Below are positions 11,790 through 23,303 of a stretch of 64,000 bases of DNA, piece after piece. The notes beneath the pieces are model-generated. The model ran no database searches. It saw only the letters and a list, made by a program, of their open reading frames with translations, and had not been told where the DNA came from. Location of the stretch: NCBI GenBank assembly GCA_025094145.1, contig JALLLS010000009.1:434001-498000 (forward strand), in the 5' to 3' direction. The stretch's first letter is position 1. The number at the start of each line of letters is the position of its first letter. The translations under genes and the position numbers were made by a program. This DNA comes from Spinellus fusiger. Its lineage: Eukaryota; Mucoromycota; Mucoromycetes; Mucorales; Phycomycetaceae.

Positions 11790-12480
11790 ACCACACAAGA
11801 GCTAGCTCAACTCCCATCGATACAAGAGCAGCTAGCCTTTCCCCAAGGTCCTGCGTGTCTAAAGAACGAACCCCGTTGCCCAAGCATACAGATGGCAATT
11901 CAAGAAAGGTCCATATGCCACATTTTTCAGACATATAAAGAAAGTGCAACGTACCACCTGTATTAAATAAACGTTTACCTTGCGATTTGTACGTTGTCCT
12001 CCAATAAATGAAGCTTGGCTGTTTCTTTTTCACTTACTAATTGCCTGGAAGCAGATGACACCATTCAAATTGTTATTTCGCAAAGTTTCTTTCGCAAGCG
12101 TAGCGAGGCGGTAAAAATCAATGACCTTCAAGCGATTGGTAGCATTCTTGACCTTGATTTCACCAATACCTGTTGTGTAGGAAAAGCAATATTGATCATA
12201 AATATCAATTTGATAATCAGGGCGCTTGTCAATGTTTTTATTATCAATCAGACGTGTATTCGAGCTGTAGAAAGTATTTAAAAAAGAAAAACAATAATAA
12301 TAAATACAAGTAATAAAGGAACAAATCATATTACCAATGAGAAACACTATTGTTTCTTGACGATGAGAGCAAAGCCTGGACAAAAGGGCGGATATATGAT
12401 GCAGCCAAATGGTGTTCTGATATCGCTTCAATATTGAGGTCCCGTATTGCCGGCAATCTATTAAAAGATGAAAAGATAAA
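11790..12480 (-). CDS. Fragment of a zygomycete-specific hypothetical protein family
   Basis: Minus-strand exons can be chained. The first is about 12461-12336 (LPAIRDLNIEAISEHHLA..., ending VSHW). The next begins near 12263 (SNTRLIDNKNIDKRPDYQ, then IGEIKVKN and VIDFYRLATLAKE). After an intron from about 12028 to about 11964 the frame continues with SGTLHFLYMSEKCGIW and LELPSVCLGN. The pattern of a central RPDY segment, a GEIK/GEAK motif, a V-DFYRLA helix and a FYLL...GIYxMxEL segment is one I associate with a large family of unknown function in Mucoromycota genomes; that link is from memory. The C-terminal part loses frame after about 11800 and the N-terminus is not defined, so this is partial or decaying. 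No function can be assigned. Confidence 0.5.
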
Positions 12481-13264
12481 GATAAGAATATGTTTCAGTT
12501 AATTCAGTCATGATTGAATTACATTGCTTCAACTGCCAAAATGACGCTTCTTGTTGGGTCAACTGTTGTCTTTGCCAGAGATAGTGTTCAAAATATAGAA
12601 ACAAAAGGTGTGTTTGGTAATGTAAGAAGTATATTTCGCAAAACCTTTGATGTCTAATGAATAGCTAGCTTTTATACCTTTTCTACTTATCATAATAGTC
12701 TATCTAAAAAATACTAGAGCAATCTCTTTTGAAACATGTAAGGGACCACTGGAAACAGGTAGGAAAAGAGTACTAGGTGTTGTGCAAATAAGACGAGATA
12801 TAGTAGATAGTATAAGCTGATAACAGATATCAGAATGCGGATTTTATTATGACAATTGGATAAGTATTTATATGAATGTTTCTATGGTAATATCCAATTA
12901 CTAAGTGACATGTGCTATACGAATAATAAAGGAGTGTATGATCAGTGACATAGAAGTGATGTGAAATAAAGGAGTGATGTTGATGGCGGGGAAATGGTGT
13001 AAAAAGGAGTGTTCAGATTAGGTCATCACAAAACATTTGCCAAGTCTTTCCATCACCGTTCTTTAATTCCTGCACGTAAAAAAAAGGATTAGCACAAAGG
13101 TGTTTTTCTTTGAGAAAGGACGCACCTCCAGTGTGTCTTTGATTTACATGATCAAATCGACATTATCTATCTTCTTTTTGAAATCCAGTTGCTGAATAAG
13201 TTCATTGTACAGATTCTTCAAAAGCAATGGTGGAAAATACAAAGCTGGTATGCTTTGGTATTCG

Positions 13265-13601
13265 TTACGTTTTTGAATGACGAGAATTGATGAGATCGGA
13301 GGAGAAGTGAGGATACAGCGTCTGTTGCTGAAGGAGTCTTTGCACTCTATGGCGGCGTTGGCGTTCCCGCTCAACACACCCATCAGCAGCCTCAATGAGC
13401 AAGCTACCAGCTGATGGCTCTACCTTAAAGTCTCGAGTAGACGTGGCTCGATCAATGGCTTGCAGCAGTATTAAAAAACTGGGCCAAAGGTCTCGCCATT
13501 TAACAAAAGACTTAACCGTGCGCAGCAGAAGATTTAGACAATAGTCAATTGGATGAATGTCTTGTGGTGGTGCAGGAACTAAGAAGAACAAGAACGTGGA
13601 A
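13265..13601 (-). mobile_element. LINE 3'-end fragment (minus strand)
   Basis: The encoded segment (PPQDIHPIDYCLNLL, VKSFVKWRDLWPS, IDRATSTRDFKVEPSAGSLL) is nearly the same as the C-terminal part of the LINE at 53.04-54.72 kb, but inverted. Similarity stops at AACGTGGA near 13601, about 12 bp before the left end of the Tc1 element at 13614, and does not resume after it. Only the C-terminal coding part is present. Confidence 0.75.
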
Positions 13602-13613
13602 AGTGATAATATA

Positions 13614-14976
13614 CAGTGTCCGGCAAAAAAATAATAATTTATTTCGTTTTCCGACCTCTATTTTGGTCAAAAAAAATCTTTTTTTTTACACATTCCTTAT
13701 TTCTTCTTTTTCCGCTATATCATCTTATATGTCTAACACCACTGAACAAACCACCAAGCCTTTTGAAAACAGAAAGAAAAATATCAACAACTTTACTTCT
13801 AAACTCATTGTACACGAGGCCACTCAACATGGCACCAGTCAAGTGGAGATTGCAGCCATGTTTGGCATCAGTCATTCCACTGTCAGCCTTATCGTAAAGA
13901 AGTACAGGGAAACTGGCTGTTTCAAAGCAGGGAAGAGCTATGGGCGCAAGCCCATTCTGACTTAGAAGGACGAGAGAGAGTTTGTATACGAGATGGAAAG
14001 GGATTCATTTCAGACAATAGATCAACTTTGCAAGCAGATGACCACCAAGGTGTCCATAAATACTTTTAGAGAAATGATAAAGAGGATTGGCCTTTCTTCT
14101 TTCAGGGTTGTTAAGAAACCTTCTCTCATCATTAAACACAAGAAGTTGAGGCTTACTTGGACTAGAACCCACCTTCATTGGACAGATGAAGACTGGATGA
14201 CAGTCATCTGGTCCGATGAGTCCAAGTTCCAGCTAATGAGCAACAACCACCGCAACAGCGTAGTACGTAGGAAGAAGGAGGGATTGCTCCCAAAGAATGT
14301 GAAGCCGATGATAAATTTTGGTGGTGGTGGGGTGATGGTGGAGGGTTCCTTTTCTGGTGAAGGTGTTGGTAGACTTGCTGTGGTGGAGGGATCCATCAAT
14401 AGTGCCAAATATACCAGTATTTTAGAAACGGTCTATTGCCCTGATCTGGCTCATCTTTCTATACTGAATCCAGTGGTAGGCTATGTTCTTCAAGAGGATA
14501 ATTCCAGTTGCCATACTAGTAAGGAGACTAGGAGATGGAAGGATGAGAGAGGCATAGTCATGATGGAGGGATGGCCCTCTCAAAGCCCCGACCTGAACCT
14601 AATTGAGCATCTTTGGGAAGAACTGGACAGAGCAGTTTGGAAGAGGATGACCCCAGCAAGCTCTCTTCAGGATCTGAAGGCTCTCCTGGTCCAGGAATGG
14701 GACAAGATTCCCAAAGAGATTACCAACAACCTCATTAACAGCATGCATCGGAGATGTAGGGCTGTTATAGAGGCCAAGGGTGGAAACACTAAATATTAAA
14801 GGTTTCCACCCAATATATTTGTATATATTATCCTGTTGGCCTTCTTTATACTTCATCCAATTTTCAAGTCTCTACTGTGTGTTTAATGTGTGTTTTTATT
14901 ACAAAGAATAAGTATCTCCCTAAACAAGAATCCTATCGGAAAATAAAATAAATTATTATTTTTTTGCCTGATACTG
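13614..14976 (+). mobile_element. Tc1-like transposon with TA target duplication
   Basis: The 1363-bp element starts CAGTGTCCGGCAAAAAAATA and ends with the near-inverse ATTTTTTTGCCTGATACTG. It is flanked by TA on both sides (13612-13613 and 14977-14978). The inverted repeats extend about 40 bp. It contains one transposase gene with a single in-frame stop. It lies 12 bp from the truncated end of a LINE fragment, in a transposon-rich stretch. Confidence 0.85.
13729..14799 (+). pseudogene. Tc1-like transposase with one amber stop
   Basis: The frame from ATG 13729 (MSNTTEQTTKPFENRK) to the stop at 14799 is open except for a TAG at 13963-13965. It encodes an HTH domain (SQVEIAAMFGISHSTVSLIV), then after the stop the catalytic core: Asp in VIWSDESKF, a GGGGVMVEG strand, Asp in LQEDNSSCH, Glu in SPDLNLIEHLW, and the usual end RRCRAVIEAKGG. 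I count 35 residues between the last two catalytic acids. The C-terminal two thirds (13993-14799) stays open on its own. The TAG could be a CAG codon changed by one transition. Without suppression the full-length protein cannot be made, so the copy is probably inactive. Confidence 0.82.
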
Positions 14977-15000
14977 TAGTTTATTTCTTCCTTGTTTACT

Positions 15001-15021
15001 CACTCACTCACTCACTCACTC
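15001..15021 (+). repeat. CACT microsatellite
   Basis: Five CACT units in a row just beyond the Tc1 element's right end. Nearby, TGTCCGACAAAAAGAC at 15090-15105 resembles that element's terminal sequence and may be a fragment of another copy. Confidence 0.7.
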
Positions 15022-15424
15022 AAGAAATACTGATATATCCGGCAAAAGAATATTAGCTATCTATTTGTCTGCTCGAAATAGGGCTTATGTGTCCGACAAA
15101 AAGACGTGATTGTTTTTTTTTACAAATTGTAACTGCTAAGGAGCTCTTTTTTTTAATATATAAGATAATTAAAGGTCTATGCTATATATGTGTTCATCTA
15201 TTGTTCTATGTTATCTTGAGTTAATTTATTCGATCTATTATTCGATTATACATACATCTATATAGCCTTGAATTATCAAAAGTTCTTATAGGGTGGCTAT
15301 CAGGTCAGTGCATGAATATCATATAAAATAGTTCAAATGAAAATAAAATAATTTGAACTAAGTGAATAAACCATTTCTAGAAATAAATCGCATAAATCTA
15401 TAGCTTTTAAAAAAGACTATTATA

Positions 15425-16744
15425 CAGCCACACCCAATTGAATTTAATACTTTTGAAAATAAATTTCAGGACGAAATATTTAGGACATATTCAACATTAA
15501 ATAAAACACTCCACGTTTGATATGGAAGCTTCAAACTTAAGCACAATAAAGCCTAATATCTTTAATGATTGAAAATAATAATGATAATAATAATACAGTT
15601 AATATTTTGTATGGCCTTTTTGGCATCAATGACAGCCTGGCATCTGTCTGTCCTACTCAGAACTCATCGTTGTGCAAGTTCAATACTAACTTTCTACATT
15701 GATAATAGATACCGTTCTTTCTTCAATTCATATTTCCAAGGCGTATCAGACATGTTCAATTGGGTTCAAGCCAGGGATTTGTGTAGGCTAGCAATCAAAG
15801 CCTCGAATCTGATGTGTCTCTTTCCACCATCTGGCATAGGCCCCAGTATGATAGATAACATCATTTTATTGTAACAGAAACTCACTGTCTTCCTTTATGA
15901 TACAATTCCATGAACCAAGGATGGAACTCACCAGCCAAGATAGTGATATATTTGTCTTGGTTTACAGTGCTATCAACAAAGACTCATGGGTCAAATTTAC
16001 CTTCCCAAATACAACCCCAAAGCATGACCCTACCGCCACCAAAATTTGTTGTTGGAACAGTATAGTAAGGTTCATAGCGTTTATTAACTTTTCTGATGAT
16101 ATAGGCACTTCTATCGTTCCCTTTCAAGGTGTACTTGGGCTCATCAGACCAGATGACACCTCTTTACTGATCACTCGTCCAACTGACATATTCTTTAGCC
16201 CAACAAGGCTGTTTCTCCTTGTGTTCTTCAGTTGAGGCTGGCTTGTGATCTACAGAAAAAGATCCAAACTCTAACTGATTGTAGTAGCTGATAATAATAT
16301 TTCTACATACGTCAGTCTGAATCTTTAACATTTCCAATTTCAGCTGATTCTATGAGGCAAATGGACCCTTTCTAATGACCTTTTCCAGGTGTCTGAGGTC
16401 CCTCTTACTACCTTTTTTTTTTTTTAGGTTTTTCATGACTCTTTAAACGCAATGGTGACCCAAGTTCTTTAATGTTTCTGATACTATTCTAAACTGTGGG
16501 CTTTTTCATCTCAACCATACTCACAATGGCAGTCAATTATAATCCAGACTTCAACATGTAATAAATGCCCTATCGTCTTCTATCTTTTGCCCTATCCTAT
16601 TCTCCACGAGTGTGAGTTTCTGAATATCCATCTGATATAGTGTGTTGGTTTAATAACATTTGGAAAGAATAAGAGTTTTATGCAAAAAAAGGTTTTTTTT
16701 TAATTAAAATTTAGGCAAGTATTAAATTCAGTTGGGTGTGGCTG
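15425..16744 (-). mobile_element. Tc1-like transposon, decayed, coding on minus strand
   Basis: Inverted repeats of about 27 bp bound this 1320-bp element: CAGCCACACCCAATTGAATT at the left and its near-exact inverse at the right, with TA on both sides (15423-15424 and 16745-16746). On the minus strand it encodes a Tc1 transposase relic: an N-terminal part near 16300-16600, a GGGRVMLWGC core near 16030, LNPIEHV near 15755, and the terminal QAVIDAKKAIQN near 15600-15640. Several stops and frameshifts are present, so it cannot make a full protein. The termini match the right end of the relic at 420-2672 and the C-terminal coding part matches the fragment at 63640-64000, making this the best-preserved reference copy of the family here. 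Confidence 0.8.
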
Positions 16745-18240
16745 TATTTATAAAAAAAAAAGTTTTTAGTTTTTGTATGTGGTCAAAAGCAAGATCAAAA
16801 GAGAAACTCTATTGAAGAAAGAAGCTCTGACTACAAGAATAATTGATGCCTTTTAACAATATCTATTTAGAGGATCTTCAAAGACTCTATTGTTATTCAT
16901 ATTCGAAACTGAAAACTTATCTAAATAAAGAGCCTTTGTAAAAGATTGTGCAACCTTCAATTTTTATCTGTGCAAAGCAAGTTTGGTAAATGTATAATCC
17001 TTTTTCTAAGATTGTGCAATGTGTTTTCGAAAAAAAAAGTGTATACACACAGTTTTTTCTTTAGATACACCATGTTTACTGATTGTGTGTGGGTTTTCCA
17101 AATAAATATTGTGGTAAAACTATAATATAATATTTCATCGCCCTAAACAAATGTTGTACTATAAATACAAGAAATATGAGAACTATCCCAAAAATATTTA
17201 TGGAGACTATATTTAAAGGATATATTATATTGTTTGTCAAATTAGAATTTGATGAGTCTTGTCAATGGTATAAGTAAAGAGAACTCTGAAAACACGCAAA
17301 CAATTAGTAAACACAGGGGGTTTATTCCATAAAAGACAAATTATTCAGTATCGAGACCGCGACTAAAAAGGCAATGAAGGGTCAGAAAATCCTTGGATGT
17401 GTAATGTTCATATTTTTACATAAACTATTCACTTTATATGATACTGATTTCTAATGAGTTGAATGTTTTCTACTAATCAATAGACTAGTCTTCTTTATTT
17501 AAATCAAAACATTAATATTAGCTAGATTTCTATTTGATCAAATGATATAACATAGTAGATGCTGTAATGTAGTATATATCTCTTATAATTACCATTACTT
17601 TCTTAGACGGGTGTTTGTATTCTTCTGCGAGAATTCTACTGATGTGTCATATACCACTGTTTTTGATGTGTATCTTTTTATAAATAATTTTATATAAAGT
17701 AGTTATTCTGGATTTAGTGAAATATATCGCAAAATATATCATTTTTACATTGACTAAACGTCTTTTATAGCTAGCTGTTATGGTCATTACTCTATCTTTT
17801 TACAGAACTAGTTTCTTATGTGCTCTTATCTACTCAGTGATACTTCATTGAATCATCGTATTCATCACTGATATTACTATTGCTTATATATTTCCACTCT
17901 ATAACCAATAGACATGAGTGCAACTGTCTTTTTTTTTTTTGGAGATTTATTCTTGTCATTAGAAGAGTTGTGTTGCAACAAGATGGATTCTAAATGGCAC
18001 ATTTGACGATCTTTATGATCTCTGACTTATATATGATTTTTATTTACCATTTCAGCTTATTAATACACAAGTAGATATATAGATGATATATAGATGTATA
18101 GACATACATATACCTCTAATAATATACACAAGTACATAAACGTTTCTATTGCTTTTATCTGCTATTGCTCTTCATGGCGATAAGATCATTTTCACACTCC
18201 TACTGTGTCCCCACCCCACTTATAGCGTACAGTACAAACA
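16745..18240. other. AT-rich intergenic region
   Basis: No gene recognised. This is the boundary between the transposon-rich left flank and the gene-dense core. Confidence 0.4.
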
Positions 18241-18333
18241 CTTGTCTTTTTTCTTTTCTTTTTCTCTATTACTTTTTTCTTTCTTTCTGTAAGTATAAAT
18301 AAAAGAATCCCGGCTGAAACACAATAGAGCACC
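18240..18333 (+). promoter_or_regulatory. Putative core promoter of the PFKFB gene
   Basis: A pyrimidine-rich tract (18244-18289, mostly CTTTT and TTTCT) is followed by TATAAATA at about 18294-18301, some 35 bp before the ATG at 18334. CT-rich stretches just before start codons recur at other genes in this window (C9orf72-like, PRODH). Assignment rests on position and composition only. Confidence 0.4.
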
Positions 18334-20112
18334 ATGTCAGAAGAAAGAAGACGCAAAACCCTTCCTTTTATGAAAACAGACCAAGAAATAGAAGACGAGC
18401 ACTATGGAGACGAACAGCCCTTGTCTTTTCAACCTATACACTATTCTCACTACCAACACAGCCACAATAAGCACAAAGACACTCTTCTTCATAGTCCAGA
18501 AGCAATAGAAAAGCCAGATATGTTCTTACAGGACAGACCTCCACCTATAGTTGAAGAAAACAATAACCATGAAACAGCAAAAGCTATGGCAGCACGTTTT
18601 CACTCATTTGCCCACCTTAAAGAGGATTCTGATATGTCCAAATTCCATCGCCACTCTGTTGGATTTGATGTTCCAGGTGCTGTTCATACGATTGCACCTT
18701 CAAGTAAGATTGTTATAAGATATGTTTTCATGAATCTTATTGGAAAGAGTAGGTGTTAAGACAGATAGACCTCTGGATAGCAAATTGGCAGTAATTATGG
18801 GTAAGCAAAAACCAACGGCAAAAGCGTGTTTATTGTACTTTTATTGATAATTCTATTCAATGAACAAGTGGGATTACCTGCACGTGGAAAGAGCTATATT
18901 GTGAAGAAGCTGCGGCGGTATCTTAATTGGCTACAGTATGAGACAAGAGTAAACTATTTGAGATCTAGTCTTCAACAGAAATATTGAATGGTGTGTGTGT
19001 AGGTATTTAATGTTGGCAATCTAAGACGCGTCAATGAAGCCTCCCAGCACCACGATCAGTCAGCCAATTTCTTTGATCCTGATAATAATGACATGAAGCA
19101 GATAAGAGATATACTGGCAATCCAAGTCCTTGAACAGATGATCGACTGGCTTAAGGAAGGAGGACGTGTTGGTATTCACGATGCTACCAATTCGACCATT
19201 GCTAGAAGGTATATCTATATACAATGAAGGAAGAGGAAAATGGCTCAATGGGTGGAGATGAGAATAGAAAGCTACTGATTGACCGATTGAGCCAAGAACC
19301 AGAGATTAAAGTACTGATCCTGGAATCAGTATGCACAGATAAAATGGTAAGATGGCATACATATGCAAACGCCATCTTACACAAAAGGTCTTGGAACGTA
19401 ACTTTAGACTGAAGCTCTCTGGCCCTGATTACAAAGACCATGATCCGGCAGAGGCCCTTGCTGATTTCAGATCGCGTGTCGCTAACTATGAGCGTGCACA
19501 TGAGACAGTGGGCGATTGGGAAGAGCAGCAGGACATCCAATACTGTAAACTTATCAATGTAGGTAAAAAAGTGATTGCCCACCATATTTCGGGATACTTG
19601 TCAGGTCAATGCATATTTTATCTTATGAACTTTAATCTTGCAGGTAAAAGAAGACATATAAAAGGATTAGTATATCTTACTATTTAGAACGTCAAATATT
19701 TATCACTCGTCATGGTGAGAGTATGGACAATATAGCAGGAAGAATTGGTGGTGATGCACCTGTAAGTGGTTCATGCCTATCCATAAGTCCTTGACCCATT
19801 CTAGCTATCTGAAAAAGGACGCAAATATGCCATTGCTTTGGAAAAATTTGTCAAAGAACAGAGAACTGCATTTGCCTATGATCTCTCACGTCGAAAGGTA
19901 GAAGAAGAACAGGCCTGGCGCTCCTATGGTTTAGAGCCTCTCAACAAGAAAGAAAGAGAGAATGAAGAAGAAAATGCTACCATCCAAGAGAGAATAGAAG
20001 CCAAAGCAGCTGAACTTGCTAGTGAACAATTCACTATCTGGACAAGTATGTTACAGCGTTCTATGGACACTGCTTCCAATTTTGATCCCGAAGAGTATGA
20101 TATCAAGGTAAT

Positions 20113-20146
<34 letters not shown>

Positions 20147-20736
20147 TTATATAAATATATATTCTATCTGTTTTCTTATGCCTGCTGTAGCACATTCGGT
20201 TCCTCAATGAGATCAATTCAGGTGTAAGTTGTTTTTATTTATTTATTTTTATAAAGCAAACTGAATGATTCCTTGATAGGCCCGAGAGGGCATGACTTAT
20301 GAGGAGATCCAGCGTTATTACCCAGAAGAGTTTAAAACACGACAGCGGAACAAACTTTACTACAGATATCCTGGTATGGGTGGAGAATCCTACATTGGTA
20401 AGGCGGTGGGATCTGTTGACTTTTATTTATTGACTTATCCATGGACAGATGTTATCCACCGCCTACAGCCTATGATTATTGAACTTGAACGCATGGTTCA
20501 ATCCTGCCTTATTGTCACGCATAGAGTCGTCATGCGTATTATCCTTGGCTATATGTTAGATTGGTCCCAGAAAGAAATGCCACATATGATTGTTCCTATA
20601 CACACGTAAGCCTATTTTAGTAGCCCTCACGTCTCATTAACTCTCTAGTGTTTATGAATTGAGACCAAAACCCTATGGTACAGAACTAAAGAAGTGGAGA
20701 TATGTAGAAGAAAAGGATGCATTTGAAGAGTTTTGA
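18334..20736 (+). CDS. Bifunctional 6-phosphofructo-2-kinase/fructose-2,6-bisphosphatase
   Basis: This cytosolic enzyme makes and degrades fructose-2,6-bisphosphate, the signal that sets glycolytic against gluconeogenic flux. Twelve exons (18334-18703, 18753-18800, 18869-18948, 19003-19208, 19268-19346, 19388-19643, 19688-19761, 19805-20107, 20191-20223, 20280-20397, 20449-20605, 20649-20736) give exactly 604 codons. Residues 1-125 are a low-complexity, His-rich N-terminal extension. The kinase Walker A is GLPARGKS at 141-148. The phosphatase half has the RHGES motif with the phospho-accepting His at 355, the donor Glu in NEINSG (479) and the second His at 547, so both activities are probably retained. 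An insert of roughly 60 charged residues lies between the RHG motif and TSMLQRS. Length, 603 aa, is between animal (about 470-520) and budding-yeast Pfk26 (about 830) forms. The intron at 19347-19387 is only 41 bp. Confidence 0.93.
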
Positions 20737-20841
20737 AGACGGTTGTGACTGTCATACGCTCAGTGCATGGACTCTAAGGGGTTAAGGTGCCACTGCAGCA
20801 CCATAAGAAACATCCATTAAGAACACAATAAAGGCTCTCTT

Positions 20842-20907
20842 TTCTCCCTGTCTTTTTTCTTCTTTTTTTTCCCTTTTTCTTTCTTTCTTGATTTTCTAAG
20901 CGTCATC
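20842..20907 (+). promoter_or_regulatory. Pyrimidine-rich leader before the C9orf72-like gene
   Basis: A run of C and T (TCTCCCTGTCTTTTTTCTTC and similar) ends about 10 bp before the ATG at 20908. The gap to the upstream PFKFB stop is only 171 bp, so promoter and terminator functions must share it. Confidence 0.3.
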
Positions 20908-23303
20908 ATGGCACCTGTCTCGGGGGAATCGTCTTCCCCTACCACCTCACGCCTACAGCACTCACGCATGACGAGAAAGGCAACGGCGTCTACCACTGCT
21001 ATACAGCCACTGGAAATAACAACAACAGCTGTGGTCTTGAGTGACCTTATGCGCATCAACACGGAAAGCCTATCATCTAGCACGTCTCTTAGGCACGGTA
21101 TGAACACCCACTTGAAGGAAACAGAGCCAGGAGAAGGCTACAGCCGGAAACCATCGCTTCACCACCACACTCACCACCACTCTATCAAATCTTCTACTTG
21201 TCTGACAAGTGGAAAGGCAAAAAAGACAAGAGCTGCCATTATGGATTTCAATGTGTCTCCCTTGAATACATTTGAAGATACGCCTTTGGAGGAGGCACAC
21301 CTTGCCTTTGCACTGCCTCCTCCCGTCATCAAATCTCCTTCTGAGGCTATGACAGCTCTCCAGGATGCAACCAAAGGTAAGCAAAACGCAAGACAGCACA
21401 GCACAGCCCAACACAACACAGTAAAAGACAGCACAGCACAGCCCAACACAGCACAATCGACAGTATTTAATTCAGATCACTGTAGATATCAAGCAGAAGA
21501 AGGGTCGACCGCCTTGTCCTCCTTCAAGAGAAGACCTAACTCAACTCTTTGATTCTTCCTTCTTCTCGGCTGTATTGCTTGTCCAGTGGTCTAATGTGGT
21601 AGGACCCAAGACAGAGAAAGTATGGTCGTCTGAAAAGATGGATGAGCATCTGGAAAAGACAATTGGCAGACAGATACTCAATGGTGAAATGGGAAGAGTA
21701 CTTCATAGGGAGGATGTGGAAGCCAAATGGATCGTGCTGCATCGACAGGCCATTGTGTGTACTGGATTCTTATACAATGATGAAGTGGTGGGATCTCTCT
21801 GTGCTCTTGTCTTGGTAGTGCCCACACGGTATCTTCGTAACTTCTCTCAGTATTTTGGAGTATTGCAGGAACATGTCCCTAATCAACTCGTCAAGCCACT
21901 GGTATTGCTACGCAAGGCCTACAAGCGACACCCTGGCATGGTAAGTTGTTGTTGTTGTTTCTTGCTTTTTTCTCTCTCTCTTATCAATGAGTGACTCTAC
22001 AGACATGGCCCTTGGCCCTTGAATACTTTACATGGCGTCGACTGGTGCCATTTGTACACTCTATCATGGATCTTGAGTCTGTCTCATTACCCACAGAATG
22101 TATCAAGGTAAGATGAGAATCATCATCATCAGAGGGATGAGAATTACCTACAAATATTGATTGGATTATCTAAAACATAAAAAAAAATAGATCAGCCATA
22201 CGATCCTTGACCATGAATCTCGACAAATGTTGGACTCTCCTTTTATTGCCCAGTAAGTAAGATGTATTTCTACCTCTGTTGATGCATTGCTTGGTGGATA
22301 TTACTAGGGTCATCACTTCTCATTTACAGACCTGTGGATCAACAGTGCTGGTAGGAAACACACTCACCACTATGAATATGGTAAGAGAATAAGTCTACTT
22401 GAGAGAGCAAGGTGTTTATAGAGAGAGAGATCCTTAGGTTATCAATACCCTTGCTTTGTTTCTGACGCTTGAAGAAAAAAGTCGATCCAGTCATGCTCGT
22501 AAAAACCATAAATATATGCCACACCTATATCTCCAAGGTCTTTTAATACAGGTAGTGTTACGCACCCATTAAGTCTATTAAAAAAAGCCACTGTGGAAAG
22601 GATATGGAAGAGAGCAATACCAAACTAGAATCTACCGTTTTTCAATCCATTCTACCAACAACCCTTGTTAATATGAATCGCTTAGTAGTAAAGCAGACTC
22701 CTTTGTTTCCTGCCTATCGACAGCGACAAGCCCATTACATTGCACATGTCAACTCCAAACTAAACGAAGAACTCTCTCTTTATCTATCTGAACAGAGTCG
22801 TCCAATACTAACAGACGCAGAGATTGGTTGGAAGTAGGTTGCTGTTAATAAGAGATGGACCCTGTAAGAAAAGAGAGTTAACTGGATCCTGTAGAAATGG
22901 CAATGTATTCCATCGCACAGAATCCATTGCTCCCAGTGTACAGACTTTACTGGATGAAACACGCAAAGTGCCTGCCCGTATGAGAGAAGCCTATATCCAA
23001 CAATGGCGTCACTTGCTTGTTCGAAAGGCATTGGCACTGATTAAATGGGTAGAGAAAGAAGCGTAAGTAGTGAATTTATTATCTACTCATTCTCATCCGG
23101 CTTCTTTTCCTTTTAATAGTGTGATTGTCTGTTGCAATGAGAATAGTTCGGGGGAGATTCCAATAGCAAAAGACATTGTCACCCAGTTAATGAGTGCCTT
23201 GGACTTGACAAGTTGGTCTGACTTCTCAATTGTGTTGACACAAGCTGAGAAGTTGAAGCCAGGCATGATTCACTTTCTGGACACTTATTCAAAGCGTCTC
23301 TAG
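20908..23303 (+). CDS. C9orf72-like DENN-family protein
   Basis: The product resembles C9orf72, a longin/DENN protein which in animals acts with SMCR8 and WDR41 on small GTPases in autophagy and lysosome control. Matching segments in order: a longin-like stretch (VGPKTEKVWSS, ILNGEMGRVLHRED, EAKWIVLHRQAIV), the strand STVLVGN with VINTLALFLTLEEKSR, YLQGLLIQ, RKALALIKWVEKEA, and LTQAEKLKPGMIHF near the end. Exons after the first chain well: to 21940, then 22003-22107, 22191-22252, 22308-22380, 22438-22551, 22601-22833, 22895-23062 and 23120-23303; the last seven total 939 nt. Exon 1 (20908-21376) is low-complexity and Ser/His-rich. Its obvious donor and the obvious acceptor at 21475 do not keep frame; an acceptor at 21431 inside a CACAGC repeat does, giving about 638 aa against 481 in human. 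That junction is unsure. Confidence 0.82.
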
